DNA of 64,000 nt, taken from the NCBI RefSeq assembly GCF_001542775.1, contig NZ_CP014145.1, forward strand, positions 2,542,001-2,606,000, in the 5' to 3' direction. Position numbers and translations under genes: made by a program. The notes below the pieces were generated by a model. The model was not told where the DNA came from. It made no database searches and was given only the letters and a program-made list of their open reading frames with translations. Below, one piece after another: positions 26,969 to 36,642 of this stretch. This DNA is from Microterricola viridarii. Its GTDB lineage: Bacteria > Actinomycetota > Actinomycetes > Actinomycetales > Microbacteriaceae. The number at the start of each line of letters is the position of its first letter. The stretch's first letter is position 1.

Positions 26969-29070
26969 GAGGTGGCCGCCTGAATCGCGGTGATGGCGAT
27001 GGTGTTCACGATGTCCTGCACGAGCGCTCCTCGGGAGAGGTCGTTGATCGGCTTGTTCAGACCCTGCAGAACCGGCCCCATTGCAACGGCGCCGGCGCTG
27101 CGCTGCACCGCTTTGTAGGTGTTGTTGCCGGTATTGAGGTCGGGGAAGATGAACACGGTCGCCTTTCCTGCCACGGCGGAGCCGGGCATCTTGGATGCCG
27201 CGACGGCGGCGTCGGCAGCCGCGTCGTACTGGATCGGCCCCTCCACCGGCAGCGACGGTCGCCGCTCGCGCACGAGCGCGGTGGCCTCGCGCACCTTCTC
27301 AACGTCGACCCCGGAGCCAGACTCGCCGGTGGAGTAGGAGAGCATGGCGACCCGTGGCTCGATGCCGAACTGCAGGGCGGTCTCGGCTGACGAAAGGGCG
27401 ATGTCGGCCAGCTGGGTTGCGGTCGGGTCGGGGATGACGGCGCAGTCGCCGTAGACGAGCACGCGGTCGGCCAGCGACATAAGGAACACGCTGGAGACGA
27501 CGGACACATTCGGACGCGTCTTGATGATCTCGAATGCCGGCCGGATGGTGTGCGCCGTGGTGTGTGCTGCGCCGGAGACCATGCCGTCGGCGAGCCCCAG
27601 GTGCACCATCATGGTGCCGAAGTAGGAGAGGTCCGTCACCGTGTCACGCGCCTGCTCGAGCGTGATGCCCTTGTGGGCGCGGAGCTTGGCGTACTCCTCG
27701 GCGAACTTGAACCGGAGCACATCATCGAAGGGGCTGACAACGGTGGCGGCCGAGATGTCCAGGCCGAGCTCGATGGCCCGCGAGTGCACCTCGATGGGTT
27801 CACCCAAAATCGTCAGTTCGGCGATCCCCCTGGCCAGCACGGTGGCTGCGGCGCGCAGCACCCGGTCGTCGCCGCCCTCTGGCAGCACGATGTGCCGCTT
27901 GGCGTGGCGCGCCTGCTCGATCAGGCCGTACTCGAACATGAGCGGTGTGACCACGGTGGACCGGCTGAGGTCGAGCAGGCCGAGGAGTTCCTTGGCATTC
28001 ACGTGCTGCTCGAACAGGGCGAGCGCCGCGTCGTACTTGCGCTGGGAGTCGGCGGCCAGCCGGCCGCGGGTGCGGGTGATCGCCACGATCGTGTCGTAGG
28101 TGCCGAGCCCGGTGCGAATGATCGGCAGCGTCTGCGGCAGCCCGTCCAACAGCCGCTCGATCGGGTCGGGCAGCTCGAAGCCGCCGTTCAGCACGACACC
28201 GGCGATCGACGGGAATGTGCCGGATGTCTGTGCCATCATCGCGGCGAGCAGCACCTCTGTGCGGTCCCCCGCGACAACGAGCACCGCGCCCTGGGTGAGC
28301 CGGGGCAGCACGTTGACCATGCTCATGCCGGCCACGACGACGCCGAGCGCCTCACGGGCGAGCAGTTCGGGGTCGCCCTTGATCAGGACTCCGCCGGTCG
28401 CCTTCATGATCGATTCCATGCTCGGCGCGATCAGGTACGGGTCTTCGGGGATCACCCACACCGGCACCAGCGGCTTGGCACGGATGATCGCATCGCGCAC
28501 GGCGTCGAGCTGGTTGGCATCCGCCCGGTTGGCGATGATGGCGAGCAGTGTGGCGTGGGCTGCGTGCAACTCGTGCAGGGCGAGCTCCGCGATGTCGCTC
28601 ATGTGGGCCGGCGTGCGCGGGTCGGCCTGGCCGAGGTGCTCGCCGGAGACCTGGCTGGAGCGCCCGCCGAGCACCAGCAGCACCGGAGCGCCGAGGTTCG
28701 CGGCGATGCGCGCGTTGTAGCCGAGCTCGGTGGGGCTGCCGACGTCGGTGTAGTCGGAGCCGACGATGACGACGGCGTCGCACTTGGCCTCGACCGCCTT
28801 GTAGCGCTCGACGATGCGGGAGAGCGCGGCATCCGCGTCTTCGTGCACCTCGTCATAGCTGACGCCGATGCATTCCTCGTAGTCGAGGTTGACGCTGTCG
28901 TGGCCGAGCAAGAGCTCGACGACGTAGTCGCGCTCGGCGATCGATCGGGCGATCGGGCGGAAGACGCCCACCCGCCGAACCTGGTGGGAGAGCGTGTCTA
29001 CGGTGCCGAGCGCAATCGTCGACTTCCCGGAGTGCCCCTCAACGGACGTGATGTAAATGCTTCCAGCCAC
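26965..29070 (-). CDS. pta: Phosphate acetyltransferase (long form)
   Basis: It converts acetyl-CoA and phosphate to acetyl phosphate. The 701-residue long form has an N-terminal P-loop dethiobiotin-synthase-like domain (SVEGHSGKSTIALG), a central DRTGG domain (about 220-330) and a C-terminal catalytic PTA_PTB domain (about 375-700) with SYSTGESGSG and FPDLNTGNNTYKAVQR. The pair pta-ackA forms an operon with a 4-bp overlap. An Lrp-type regulator gene ends 4 bp before it. Confidence 0.96.
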   Translation of the reverse strand: MAGSIYITSVEGHSGKSTIALGTVDTLSHQVRRVGVFRPIARSIAERDYVVELLLGHDSVNLDYEECIGVSYDEVHEDADAALSRIVERYKAVEAKCDAVVIVGSDYTDVGSPTELGYNARIAANLGAPVLLVLGGRSSQVSGEHLGQADPRTPAHMSDIAELALHELHAAHATLLAIIANRADANQLDAVRDAIIRAKPLVPVWVIPEDPYLIAPSMESIMKATGGVLIKGDPELLAREALGVVVAGMSMVNVLPRLTQGAVLVVAGDRTEVLLAAMMAQTSGTFPSIAGVVLNGGFELPDPIERLLDGLPQTLPIIRTGLGTYDTIVAITRTRGRLAADSQRKYDAALALFEQHVNAKELLGLLDLSRSTVVTPLMFEYGLIEQARHAKRHIVLPEGGDDRVLRAAATVLARGIAELTILGEPIEVHSRAIELGLDISAATVVSPFDDVLRFKFAEEYAKLRAHKGITLEQARDTVTDLSYFGTMMVHLGLADGMVSGAAHTTAHTIRPAFEIIKTRPNVSVVSSVFLMSLADRVLVYGDCAVIPDPTATQLADIALSSAETALQFGIEPRVAMLSYSTGESGSGVDVEKVREATALVRERRPSLPVEGPIQYDAAADAAVAASKMPGSAVAGKATVFIFPDLNTGNNTYKAVQRSAGAVAMGPVLQGLNKPINDLSRGALVQDIVNTIAITAIQAATS

Positions 29071-29074
29071 GTTC

Positions 29075-29575
29075 CTAGAGTAGTCGCGCGTCCGCGCCGC
29101 GGGCGCCCGCGCGCACCCGCTCGATCAGGGGTTGGGTGCGGTAGGGCACCATGTGCTTCATCGCCAGCACCGTGGAGGTCCGCTCGATGCCGGGGGTGCT
29201 GAGCACCAGGTCGGCGACCCGGTAGAGGTCGTCGGCGTCGGCGGCGGCCACCCGGATCAGCAGGTCCCAGTCGCCGGAGACCCCGAACACCTCGATCACC
29301 TCGGGGATCAGGGCGAGGCTCTCCGGAAGCTGCGAGAGCTTCTGCTGGGTGACGTGGGCGAAGATGAAGGCGCTGAGCGGCAGGCCGACGGATGCCGGGT
29401 CCACCCGGCGCAGCGCATCGGAGAGCACCTCGGACTCCAGCCGGTTCAGCCTGCTGTGCACGGTGCTCCTGGCCAGCCCCGTCGTCTCGGCGAGCGCCAC
29501 GGCGGTGGCCCGCGGGTAGTCGGCGAGCGCCAGCAGCAGCGCGGCATCCGTTGAATCGATCACGCGATCAGTCAT
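29075..29575 (-). CDS. Lrp/AsnC-family regulator
   Basis: With the start at 29575 the protein has 166 residues; a GTG 30 bp further upstream is also possible. The N-terminal winged helix (AVALAETTGLARSTVHSRLNRLE) is followed by a RAM/ACT-like ligand domain (about 60-145, with VFGVSGDWDLLIRVAAADADDLYRV). It is divergent from the AceE-like gene and just upstream of pta on the same strand. It may therefore adjust pyruvate/acetyl-CoA metabolism in response to an amino acid or 2-oxoacid; this is inferred from position only. Confidence 0.88.
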   Translation of the reverse strand: MTDRVIDSTDAALLLALADYPRATAVALAETTGLARSTVHSRLNRLESEVLSDALRRVDPASVGLPLSAFIFAHVTQQKLSQLPESLALIPEVIEVFGVSGDWDLLIRVAAADADDLYRVADLVLSTPGIERTSTVLAMKHMVPYRTQPLIERVRAGARGADARLL

Positions 29576-29670
29576 ATTGTCTGGCCTCACTCCATTGGGT
29601 GGCACACAAGTGCGTCATTCTGACTGAAATCTAGCCGATCTGTTGCCCAATGTGAGTATTCATCCGACGA

Positions 29671-29684
29671 TTGTGCCAGCACAA
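29671..29684. promoter_or_regulatory. Palindromic operator candidate
   Basis: TTGTGCCAGCACAA is a perfect 6-2-6 inverted repeat between the divergent Lrp and E1 genes, 26 bp before the E1 start. Its position suits a repressor or Lrp-type site. Confidence 0.45.
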
Positions 29685-29709
29685 CCGCACTGCCGACGAA
29701 GGAGTCACC

Positions 29710-32079
29710 GTGTCCGTCACCCTCAGTCCCGCAGCACCGCCGACCGAGGCCGCCGCCGCACAGAGCGACGCCCTGCTCGCCGCGATCGAGCAGCGCGTGC
29801 TCTGGCTCGCGACGGCGAGCATCCACCACGCCAACCATGTGCGCCCGAACCCGCTCGGGCTGAAGGTCGGCGGTCACCAGGCCTCCTGCGCGTCGATGAC
29901 GACGATCATGACCCAGCTCTGGTTCGAGCAGCTCCGCTCCGGCGACCGCGTCTCGGTCAAGCCACACGCCTCCCCCGTTCTGCACGCCATCAACGCCCTG
30001 CTCGGCGAGCTCGACCCGGCGGCGCTGGCCGGCCTGCGCGAGTTCGGCGGGCTGCAGAGCTACCCCAGCCGCACCAAGGACCCCGACCCCGTCGACTACT
30101 CGACCGGCTCCGTCGGGCTCGGCGCCACCGCGCCGCTCTGGGGCGCGATCGCCCGCCGCTACGTCGACAACCACGGCGGCCGGGCCGGCACCGGCCGGCA
30201 GTACGCCCTGATCGGCGATGCCGAGCTCGACGAGGGGGCCATTTGGGAGGCCATGGGCGACCCGGCCGTCGAGCACCTCGGCGAGTTGGTCTGGGTGGTC
30301 GACTTCAACCGGCAGTCCCTTGACCGGGTGGTGCCGGCCGTGAGCGTGACCAAGCTCACCGCCATGTTCGAAGCCGCCGGCTGGCAGGTGCTCGTCGCCA
30401 AGTACGGCCGGCTGCTCGAGGGCCTGTTCGCCCGGCCCGGCGGCGAGCGCCTGCGCGCGCGCATCGACACCATGACCAACCCCGAGTACCAGCGGCTGCT
30501 GCGCAGCTCGGACGAGCAGTTGCTCGACCGGCTCTGCGCCGACAGCTGGCAGGACCTGCGCCAGCTGCTGGCGGATGTCGGTCCGGCCGAGCTGCGGGCG
30601 GCGGTCGGCAACCTGGGCGGGCACGACCACGACACGCTGCGCCAGGCCTTCGCCGCGATCGACGACACTCGGCCGACGGTGGTCTTCGCCTACACGGTCA
30701 AGGGCAGGAACCTGCCGATGGAGGGGCACCCGCAGAACCACTCCGCACAGCTGACCCCGGCGCAGTTCGAGCAGTACGCGGCATCCGTCGGCATGGACCA
30801 GGCTCGGCCGTTCCAGATCTTCGAGCCGGGCTCGGCAGAGGGCGCGCTCTGCGCGGAGCGGGCGGCCCGGCTGCGCCGGGAGCCGGTGCCCGCCGCTGGC
30901 GCCTTCGCCCCGCCCACCGACCTCGGCTGGGTTCCGCGCGGCACGAGCACCACGCAGGCAGCGCTCGGCCGCACCCTGCTCGACCTCACCCGGCGCGCAC
31001 CGGCCATCGCCGAGCGCGTGGTCACGGTGAGCCCGGACGTCAGCTCCAGCACGAACCTCGGCGGCTGGGTGAACAAGGCCAAGGTGTGGTCGGCTGCCCC
31101 CTCCAAGGACTGGTTCGACGACGACCCGGAGACGATCCTGCACTGGGAGGAGAGCGCGGAGGGGCGCCACATCGAGCTTGGCATCGCCGAGACGAACCTC
31201 GTCGGGCTGCTCGGCGAGCTGGGCGCGACCTGGAGCCGCTGGGGCTTCCCGCTGATCCCGATCGGCGTCGTGTACGACCCGTTCATCGCCCGCGCGCTGG
31301 AGCCGTGGACCTTCGGCATGTACGCCGGCGGCCAGTCGATCCTGGTCGGCACCCCCTCCGGTGTGACCCTGGCGGCGGAGGGCGGCGCGCACCAGTCGCT
31401 GCTCACCCCCGCGATCGGGCTGCAGCAGCCGGGGCTGCTCAGCTACGAGCCGGCCTTCGCATTGGAGGTGGAGTGGATGCTGCTGGAGTGCATCCGGCGC
31501 ATCGGCATCCCCGGCGGCAGCTCCAGCTACCTCCGACTCTCCACCCGGCCGGTGCAGCAAGGCCTCGCCGAGGTGCCGGCGCTGCCGGAGGCCAGGGAGC
31601 TGCGCCGCCGCCAGGTGCTGGCCGGCGGCTACCTGCTGCGCTCGCCCGAGGCCGCGCAGGCCCCGCACGCGACGATCGCCGCGATGGGCGCGCTGGTGCC
31701 GGAGGCTCTCGCGGCCCGGGACACGCTCGCCGAGGCCGGGGTGCATGTCGACGTCGTCTGCGTGACCAATGCCGGGCTGCTGTTCGAGGCCCTGCAGGCC
31801 AGAACCGGGCAGGCGTCCGGCGAGGCGGGCAGCACGGATGCCGGCGAGTGGATCCTGCGCGACATCCTGCCCGCCCACCGGGCGGCCCCGCTCGTGACCG
31901 TGTTGGACGGTCACCCGCACACGCTGTCGTTCCTGGCCGGGGTGAACGGCGTGCCGGCGGCGCACCTGGGCGTCTCCCGGCTGGGCCAGTCCGGCGACCT
32001 GGAGAGCGTCTACCGCTCCCACGGCATCGACGCGGCATCCATCGTGCGCGCCGTGCTGCGCGGCATCGCGCAGGGCTAG
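29710..32079 (+). CDS. AceE-like 2-oxoacid dehydrogenase E1 / transketolase-type enzyme
   Basis: From the GTG at 29710 (GAAGGAG upstream) the protein has 789 residues. It has the three-domain transketolase-like build of homodimeric pyruvate dehydrogenase E1. The thiamine-diphosphate site GDAELDEGAIWEA ending in VDFNRQSLD resembles the AceE site. The pyrimidine-domain region contains HIELGIAETNLVGLLG with the conserved Glu. It is about 100 residues shorter than typical AceE, and no E2 or E3 gene lies nearby. The actual substrate (pyruvate or another 2-oxoacid) is therefore open. The divergent Lrp gene is its likely regulator. Confidence 0.75.
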   Translation: MSVTLSPAAPPTEAAAAQSDALLAAIEQRVLWLATASIHHANHVRPNPLGLKVGGHQASCASMTTIMTQLWFEQLRSGDRVSVKPHASPVLHAINALLGELDPAALAGLREFGGLQSYPSRTKDPDPVDYSTGSVGLGATAPLWGAIARRYVDNHGGRAGTGRQYALIGDAELDEGAIWEAMGDPAVEHLGELVWVVDFNRQSLDRVVPAVSVTKLTAMFEAAGWQVLVAKYGRLLEGLFARPGGERLRARIDTMTNPEYQRLLRSSDEQLLDRLCADSWQDLRQLLADVGPAELRAAVGNLGGHDHDTLRQAFAAIDDTRPTVVFAYTVKGRNLPMEGHPQNHSAQLTPAQFEQYAASVGMDQARPFQIFEPGSAEGALCAERAARLRREPVPAAGAFAPPTDLGWVPRGTSTTQAALGRTLLDLTRRAPAIAERVVTVSPDVSSSTNLGGWVNKAKVWSAAPSKDWFDDDPETILHWEESAEGRHIELGIAETNLVGLLGELGATWSRWGFPLIPIGVVYDPFIARALEPWTFGMYAGGQSILVGTPSGVTLAAEGGAHQSLLTPAIGLQQPGLLSYEPAFALEVEWMLLECIRRIGIPGGSSSYLRLSTRPVQQGLAEVPALPEARELRRRQVLAGGYLLRSPEAAQAPHATIAAMGALVPEALAARDTLAEAGVHVDVVCVTNAGLLFEALQARTGQASGEAGSTDAGEWILRDILPAHRAAPLVTVLDGHPHTLSFLAGVNGVPAAHLGVSRLGQSGDLESVYRSHGIDAASIVRAVLRGIAQG

Positions 32080-32106
32080 CCGCCCACCACCCACAGCGAA
32101 ACAACG

Positions 32107-32136
32107 GTGGCCGCCACCCCGAGGGGTGGCGGCCAC
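32107..32136. terminator. Bidirectional hairpin between convergent genes
   Basis: A perfect 14-bp inverted repeat (GTGGCCGCCACCCC, 2-base spacer, complement) lies between the E1 gene and the importer permease gene. There is no clear T-run, so it may act as a hairpin that blocks or ends transcription from both sides. Confidence 0.75.
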
Positions 32137-32151
32137 TGTCGTGTTCGGCGA

Positions 32152-32988
32152 CTAGCCCTTGACGGCGCCGGCCGTCAGGCCCTGCACGATGTAGCGGCTC
32201 GCGAAGGCGAACAGGATCATCGTCGGCACGATCGTGAGAACGGCCGCGGCCGACATCGAGCCCCAGTCGATGGTGAAGCTCGAGATGAAGCCGTTCAGCG
32301 CGGTCGGGATGGTCTTGTTCTCATCCTTGTTCATCAACGTCACCGACAGGAACAGCTCATTCCAGCAGTTGACGAAGTTGAAGATGAACGCGGCGATGAT
32401 GCCGGGCTTCATCACGGGGATGATCACCCGGAACAGCGCGCCGAACCGCGAGCAGCCGTCGATCATGGCCGCCTCCTCGAGCGCATCGGGGATGTTGGCG
32501 AAGAAGCCACGCAGCATGATCGTGCTGAACGGGATGCACACCGCGATGTAGATGAGCATGAGCCCGAAGCGGTTGTCGACCAACTTGAGCTGCACCATCA
32601 TCAGGTAGAGCGGCCCGAGCGCGATGAACGCCGGGATCATCTGGGTCACCAGGAACGCCATCAACACGGCGCCCTTGCTGCGGAACTCGAAGCGGGCCAG
32701 CACGTAGGCGGAGAGCATCGAGATGAACGTCGCGACGGTGGCGGCCACCGTGGCGACCAGCAGGCTGTTGAAGACGTACGTGCCGAAGCTCGACTTCTGG
32801 AACAGCGAGATGTAGTTCTCGAGCGAGAACACCTCCGGCCAGTACGTCAGCGGGTAGCTGAAGATCGCGCCCGGTGTCTTGAACGAGGTGATCAGGATCC
32901 AGTACAGCGGGAACAGCGAGATGACCAGCCAGAGTCCGAGGAAGACGATTCTGACGACACGGGCCGCGGGTGTTTCGTGGTTGATCAT
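32152..32988 (-). CDS. CUT1 sugar ABC transporter permease (MalG-like)
   Basis: The ATG at 32988 overlaps the upstream permease stop by 4 bp; the longer open frame is rejected. The 278-residue protein has six membrane spans and the EAA loop EEAAMIDGCSRFGALFRVIIP, which contacts the ATPase. It is the second inner-membrane subunit of a carbohydrate importer. It is the last gene of the operon aminotransferase, binding protein, permease, permease. No ATPase gene accompanies it. Confidence 0.93.
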   Translation of the reverse strand: MINHETPAARVVRIVFLGLWLVISLFPLYWILITSFKTPGAIFSYPLTYWPEVFSLENYISLFQKSSFGTYVFNSLLVATVAATVATFISMLSAYVLARFEFRSKGAVLMAFLVTQMIPAFIALGPLYLMMVQLKLVDNRFGLMLIYIAVCIPFSTIMLRGFFANIPDALEEAAMIDGCSRFGALFRVIIPVMKPGIIAAFIFNFVNCWNELFLSVTLMNKDENKTIPTALNGFISSFTIDWGSMSAAAVLTIVPTMILFAFASRYIVQGLTAGAVKG

Positions 32989-33959
32989 GAGCGTGCCCCC
33001 TTCTTCTCGCGGATGGCCATCAGGTAGAACGCGGAGAACACCAGCAGGATCGCCACGACGATGAGGCCGAGGGCCGAGGCCTGCCCGTAGTCGCCGCGCT
33101 GAGTGATCGAGATCATCCACGTGGTGATGATGTGCGTCTGGTTGGCTGGCCCGCCGCCGGTCATCGCCCAGATGATGTCTGGGAAGTTGAAGATCCAGAT
33201 CACCCGCAGCAGCACGGTGAGCGCGAGCGTCGTGCTGATGTACGGGATGGTGATGCTGAACAGCGTGCGCACCTTGCCCGAGCCGTCCAACGCCGCCGCC
33301 TCGTACACCTCGTCTGGCACCGACTGCAGCGCGGCGAGGATCATGATGGCGAAGAAGGTGACGCCGTACCAGGTGTTGGCGATGATCACGGCGGTCATCG
33401 CCGTTCCGGGCTCCGCCAGCCACGGGATGGCCGTGTCGATCAGCCCGGCCTTCATCAGCAGGTCGTTGATCACGCCGAACTCACCGTTGAACATCCAGCG
33501 GAACAGGATGCCGATGAGGAATCCGGAGATCGCCCACGGGAAGAAGATGAGCGCCTGGTAGAGGCCGCGGAAGACGAACTTGCGGCGCAGCCAGAGGGCC
33601 AGCGCGAAGCCGATGATGAACTGCGGGACGATCGAGGCCACGACCCAGAGCACCGAGTTGCCCAGGATCACATAGAAGTTCGGGTCGGCGAAGATCTTCT
33701 GGAAGTTGCCGAGCCCCACCCAGTCCGTGTTCGAGAGGTTGTTCAGGTTCCAGTTGCGGAACGCCATCTGCGAGCCGGCGAGCATCGGGTAGTAGGTGAA
33801 CAGCGCGACGAACACCGCCGCCGGCGCCATGAACGCGGCGATGACCAAGCCGCGCCGCGTGCTGAAGGAGCGGCGGCGGGTGGTTTTCTGAGGGGACACG
33901 CTGGGGGCGCCCGCCCGTGTGAACGGGCGCCCTGTCGCGGTCGTCGTGTGACGAGACAT
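32985..33959 (-). CDS. CUT1 sugar ABC transporter permease (MalF-like)
   Basis: The 324-residue protein has a basic N-terminal tail (about 1-35) and six membrane spans. The EAA loop reads YEAAALDGSGKVRTLFSITIP. It pairs with the following permease. It starts 8 bp after the binding-protein stop. Confidence 0.93.
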   Translation of the reverse strand: MSRHTTTATGRPFTRAGAPSVSPQKTTRRRSFSTRRGLVIAAFMAPAAVFVALFTYYPMLAGSQMAFRNWNLNNLSNTDWVGLGNFQKIFADPNFYVILGNSVLWVVASIVPQFIIGFALALWLRRKFVFRGLYQALIFFPWAISGFLIGILFRWMFNGEFGVINDLLMKAGLIDTAIPWLAEPGTAMTAVIIANTWYGVTFFAIMILAALQSVPDEVYEAAALDGSGKVRTLFSITIPYISTTLALTVLLRVIWIFNFPDIIWAMTGGGPANQTHIITTWMISITQRGDYGQASALGLIVVAILLVFSAFYLMAIREKKGARS

Positions 33960-33967
33960 GGTGGTTT

Positions 33968-35263
33968 CTACTCAGCCGCCCACTTCTCGGCCCAGTAGGA
34001 GTCCCAACTGGCGAGAAGTTCCTTGTTCGTCATCTGTCCGATCAGCACCTGCTGCAGCTCGGTGTCTGCCTTGTCGGCCCACTCGGTGAACCAGGCGACG
34101 CCGCGCGGCTGCTCGGCGGTGATGTACACGTCCGGGTTCTCGTTCATGTAGAGGTAGCTCGCCCACGCACCGGTCTTGTAGAACGGGTCGTCGGCTGCGC
34201 CGGTCAGGATCGGGACCAGGCTGTTCTTCTGCGTGAACTCGATCGAGGCATCGCCGGAGTTCAGGAACTGGATCAGCCGGGCCGACTCTGCCTTGTGCTC
34301 GCTGGCCTCTGCCGTGCCCCAGCCGGCCGTCGCCAGCGGCTGGATCGCCTTGCCGCTCGGGCCGACGAGCATCGGTGCCGTGTTCCACTGCTCGGCCGTG
34401 ATCGCCTTCGACTCTGAGACGGCGGCGATGACCTCCGGGTCCTGCAACAGGAAGCCGGTTGAGCCGTTCGTGAAGCCCTCGACCATCTCGGGGTAGCCCC
34501 AGGCGACGGATGACGGCGGCGAGGCCTGCTTGAACAGCGTGAGGTACGTGTCCATCGCGTCGAGCGCCTCCGGTGCGGAGAAGATCGAGTCGCCGTTCTT
34601 CAGCCGGTACGCGTTGGTGACGTCGATGTCACCGGCAACGTAGGCCGAGATGGCGAGCACCGCGTTGGTGTAGCCGTTCTTGCCGCCGCGGAACGCATAG
34701 CCGTACTGGTTGGCGGCCGGGTCCTGGATGGCGGTGGCCTGTTCGACGATGTCGTCCCAGCTCACCGGGGCGCCGTCGAATCCGGCATCCTTCACCATGT
34801 CGGTGCGGTAGAACAGGCTGATGCCGTAGAAGCCGTACGGCACGAAGTACATCTTGCCGCCGGCCGTCGCAACGCTCTGGGCGTTGGGGGTGAGCGAGTC
34901 CCAGCCGTCCCAGCCGTCGAACTCCGTGGTCATGTCGCTGAGCCATCCGTTGGCCGAGAACGGGCCGACGGTGAGGTCGCGCACCTCCAACACGTCGACG
35001 CCGGAGCCGGACTGCAGCATCTGCTGGATCTTCTGGTCGGCCTGGTCGGTCGGCGGGGAGATCAGGTCGACGTTGATGTCGGGGTTCTGCGCCTCAAACT
35101 CGCCGATGAGCTTGGTGAGCAGTTCGGTGCGGGCGGGGCTGGTCAGGCTCTCGACCAGCTGGAGCGTCACCTTTCCGTCGCCGGCGGGGGCGGAGCAACC
35201 GCTGAGCGCAAGAGCAGTCACCAGGCCAAGCCCGAGACCGGCAAGAAGTTTCCGTTTCGTCAT
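33968..35263 (-). CDS. Sugar ABC transporter substrate-binding lipoprotein
   Basis: From the ATG at 35263 (AGGAG upstream) the protein has 431 residues. The lipoprotein signal ends in LALSGC (Cys about 23). The mature part is a family-1 solute-binding protein with the usual QKIQQMLQSGSGVDVLEV and GFLLQDPEVI patterns, so it would deliver an oligosaccharide or related sugar to the two permeases. The true ligand is unknown; the leading aminotransferase gene hints at an amino-containing compound. Confidence 0.92.
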   Translation of the reverse strand: MTKRKLLAGLGLGLVTALALSGCSAPAGDGKVTLQLVESLTSPARTELLTKLIGEFEAQNPDINVDLISPPTDQADQKIQQMLQSGSGVDVLEVRDLTVGPFSANGWLSDMTTEFDGWDGWDSLTPNAQSVATAGGKMYFVPYGFYGISLFYRTDMVKDAGFDGAPVSWDDIVEQATAIQDPAANQYGYAFRGGKNGYTNAVLAISAYVAGDIDVTNAYRLKNGDSIFSAPEALDAMDTYLTLFKQASPPSSVAWGYPEMVEGFTNGSTGFLLQDPEVIAAVSESKAITAEQWNTAPMLVGPSGKAIQPLATAGWGTAEASEHKAESARLIQFLNSGDASIEFTQKNSLVPILTGAADDPFYKTGAWASYLYMNENPDVYITAEQPRGVAWFTEWADKADTELQQVLIGQMTNKELLASWDSYWAEKWAAE

Positions 35264-35325
35264 GTCTCCTCGTTTCGTAATGCGTGCTGTGGTCCGGGAT
35301 AGGTGCAAAGGGTGCTGACGCGAGC

Positions 35326-36570
35326 TCAACGCTCGGCGTCGCGCGCCCAGTCGCAGAGCGTCGGAACCATGCGCTCAACGAATTCTTCGAAATCTGCTGC
35401 GGTGTTGTAGACGTGGGCCGAGAGGCGGAAGTAGCCGACACCGCCGAAGCTGGTGAACGCGCCCTCGATGTTGAACTCGCTGACCACCCGGTTGCGCAGG
35501 GCGTCGGCGGTCGGGTGCGAGCCGGCCAGGCCGTCCGGCAGGCGCACCAGTCGCAGCGCGCTGACCGGCGAGCCGACGTCGACGCGGTGGTCCTCGCCCG
35601 TTCGCTCGGCGAACGCCGCGGCCACGAGGTCCTCGGCGTAGTCGGCGAGCTCGGTGATGTAGCGGCGGGCCGCACCCCAGCCCCAGGTGTCGGCGATGAA
35701 GCCGGTCGCCGTCGGCGCGGCCAGGTAGCTGGTGAGGTCGAGCGTGCCCTGGGTGTCGAAGCGCTCGGGGAACTCGAGCGGCGAGCCCCAGGAGTCCACC
35801 AGCGGGTAGAGCTCGCTGCGAAGCTCGGTCGGGGCGAGCAGCACCGCGGTCCCGCGCGGGGCGCACGCGAACTTGTGCAGGTTGCCGATCCAGAAGTCGC
35901 AGTCGACGCCGTCGAGCGGGTTGTCGTACAGGCCGGGCACGTGTGCGCCGTCGACCAGGGTGACGATGCCACGGGCCCTGGCGGATACCGCGATCTCGGC
36001 GACGGGCATGAAGCGCGCGGTCGCCGAGGTGATGTGGTCGATCACGATCAGCCGGGTCCTGCCGGAGCAGGCCGCCATGACGGCTTCGTGCGCCTCGGCC
36101 GGGGTTGCGTGCAGCGGGACGTGAGCGGTCACCACGGTGCCGCCGTAGCGGCGTGCCATGCGCTCGGCGCCCATCGTGACGGCGCCGTAGCCGTGGTCGG
36201 TGACGACGATCTCCGCTCCGCGGTCCATCGACAGGCTCGAGTAGACGACGGTGGCGCCGGCGCTGGCGTTCGGCACGATGGCCGTGTGCTCGGCCGGCGC
36301 GCCGACGAAGGCGGCGATCTCGCGGCGCACGGCGCCGATGCGCTCCGGCAGGAAGGAGAACCACGCGACCGGGTCGGCGTCCATCTCGGCGCGCAGCTCG
36401 TTCTGGCGCAGCTGCGCCACCCGCGGCACGGCGCCGAACGAGCCGTGGTTGATGTGCAGCGCGCTCTCGGACAGCGTCCAGGCGCCTGCGGCCGGCGCGC
36501 CGCCGGGCAGCGTGAGCGGGCTCGGGGCGAGTGCGGCGGTGGGCCGGCTTGGCGCATTCGTCGAGGTCAT
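35326..36570 (-). CDS. Class V aminotransferase (isopenicillin N epimerase-like)
   Basis: The 414-residue PLP-dependent enzyme has NASAGATVVYSSL for phosphate binding, the cofactor Asp in VDGAHVPG, and the Schiff-base Lys in GNLHKFACAPRG. Relatives include isopenicillin N epimerases, cysteine desulfurase-like proteins and small-molecule lyases, so the exact reaction is unknown. It leads an operon whose next genes (62 bp on) encode a sugar-type ABC importer, and a GntR regulator is divergent. It probably acts on whatever the importer brings in. Confidence 0.85.
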   Translation of the reverse strand: MTSTNAPSRPTAALAPSPLTLPGGAPAAGAWTLSESALHINHGSFGAVPRVAQLRQNELRAEMDADPVAWFSFLPERIGAVRREIAAFVGAPAEHTAIVPNASAGATVVYSSLSMDRGAEIVVTDHGYGAVTMGAERMARRYGGTVVTAHVPLHATPAEAHEAVMAACSGRTRLIVIDHITSATARFMPVAEIAVSARARGIVTLVDGAHVPGLYDNPLDGVDCDFWIGNLHKFACAPRGTAVLLAPTELRSELYPLVDSWGSPLEFPERFDTQGTLDLTSYLAAPTATGFIADTWGWGAARRYITELADYAEDLVAAAFAERTGEDHRVDVGSPVSALRLVRLPDGLAGSHPTADALRNRVVSEFNIEGAFTSFGGVGYFRLSAHVYNTAADFEEFVERMVPTLCDWARDAER

Positions 36571-36642
36571 CGAGGTGTCACATCCTTGTGCGTTGCGAGA
36601 GCTTGTTTCGACGACTCACCGCTGCTTCGCAAAAAGTTATTG

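Noticed and set aside
29587..32136. 849-codon open frame antisense to the AceE-like gene
   Set aside because: The other strand has thiamine-enzyme motifs and a good ribosome site. The antisense frame is a GC-driven shadow.
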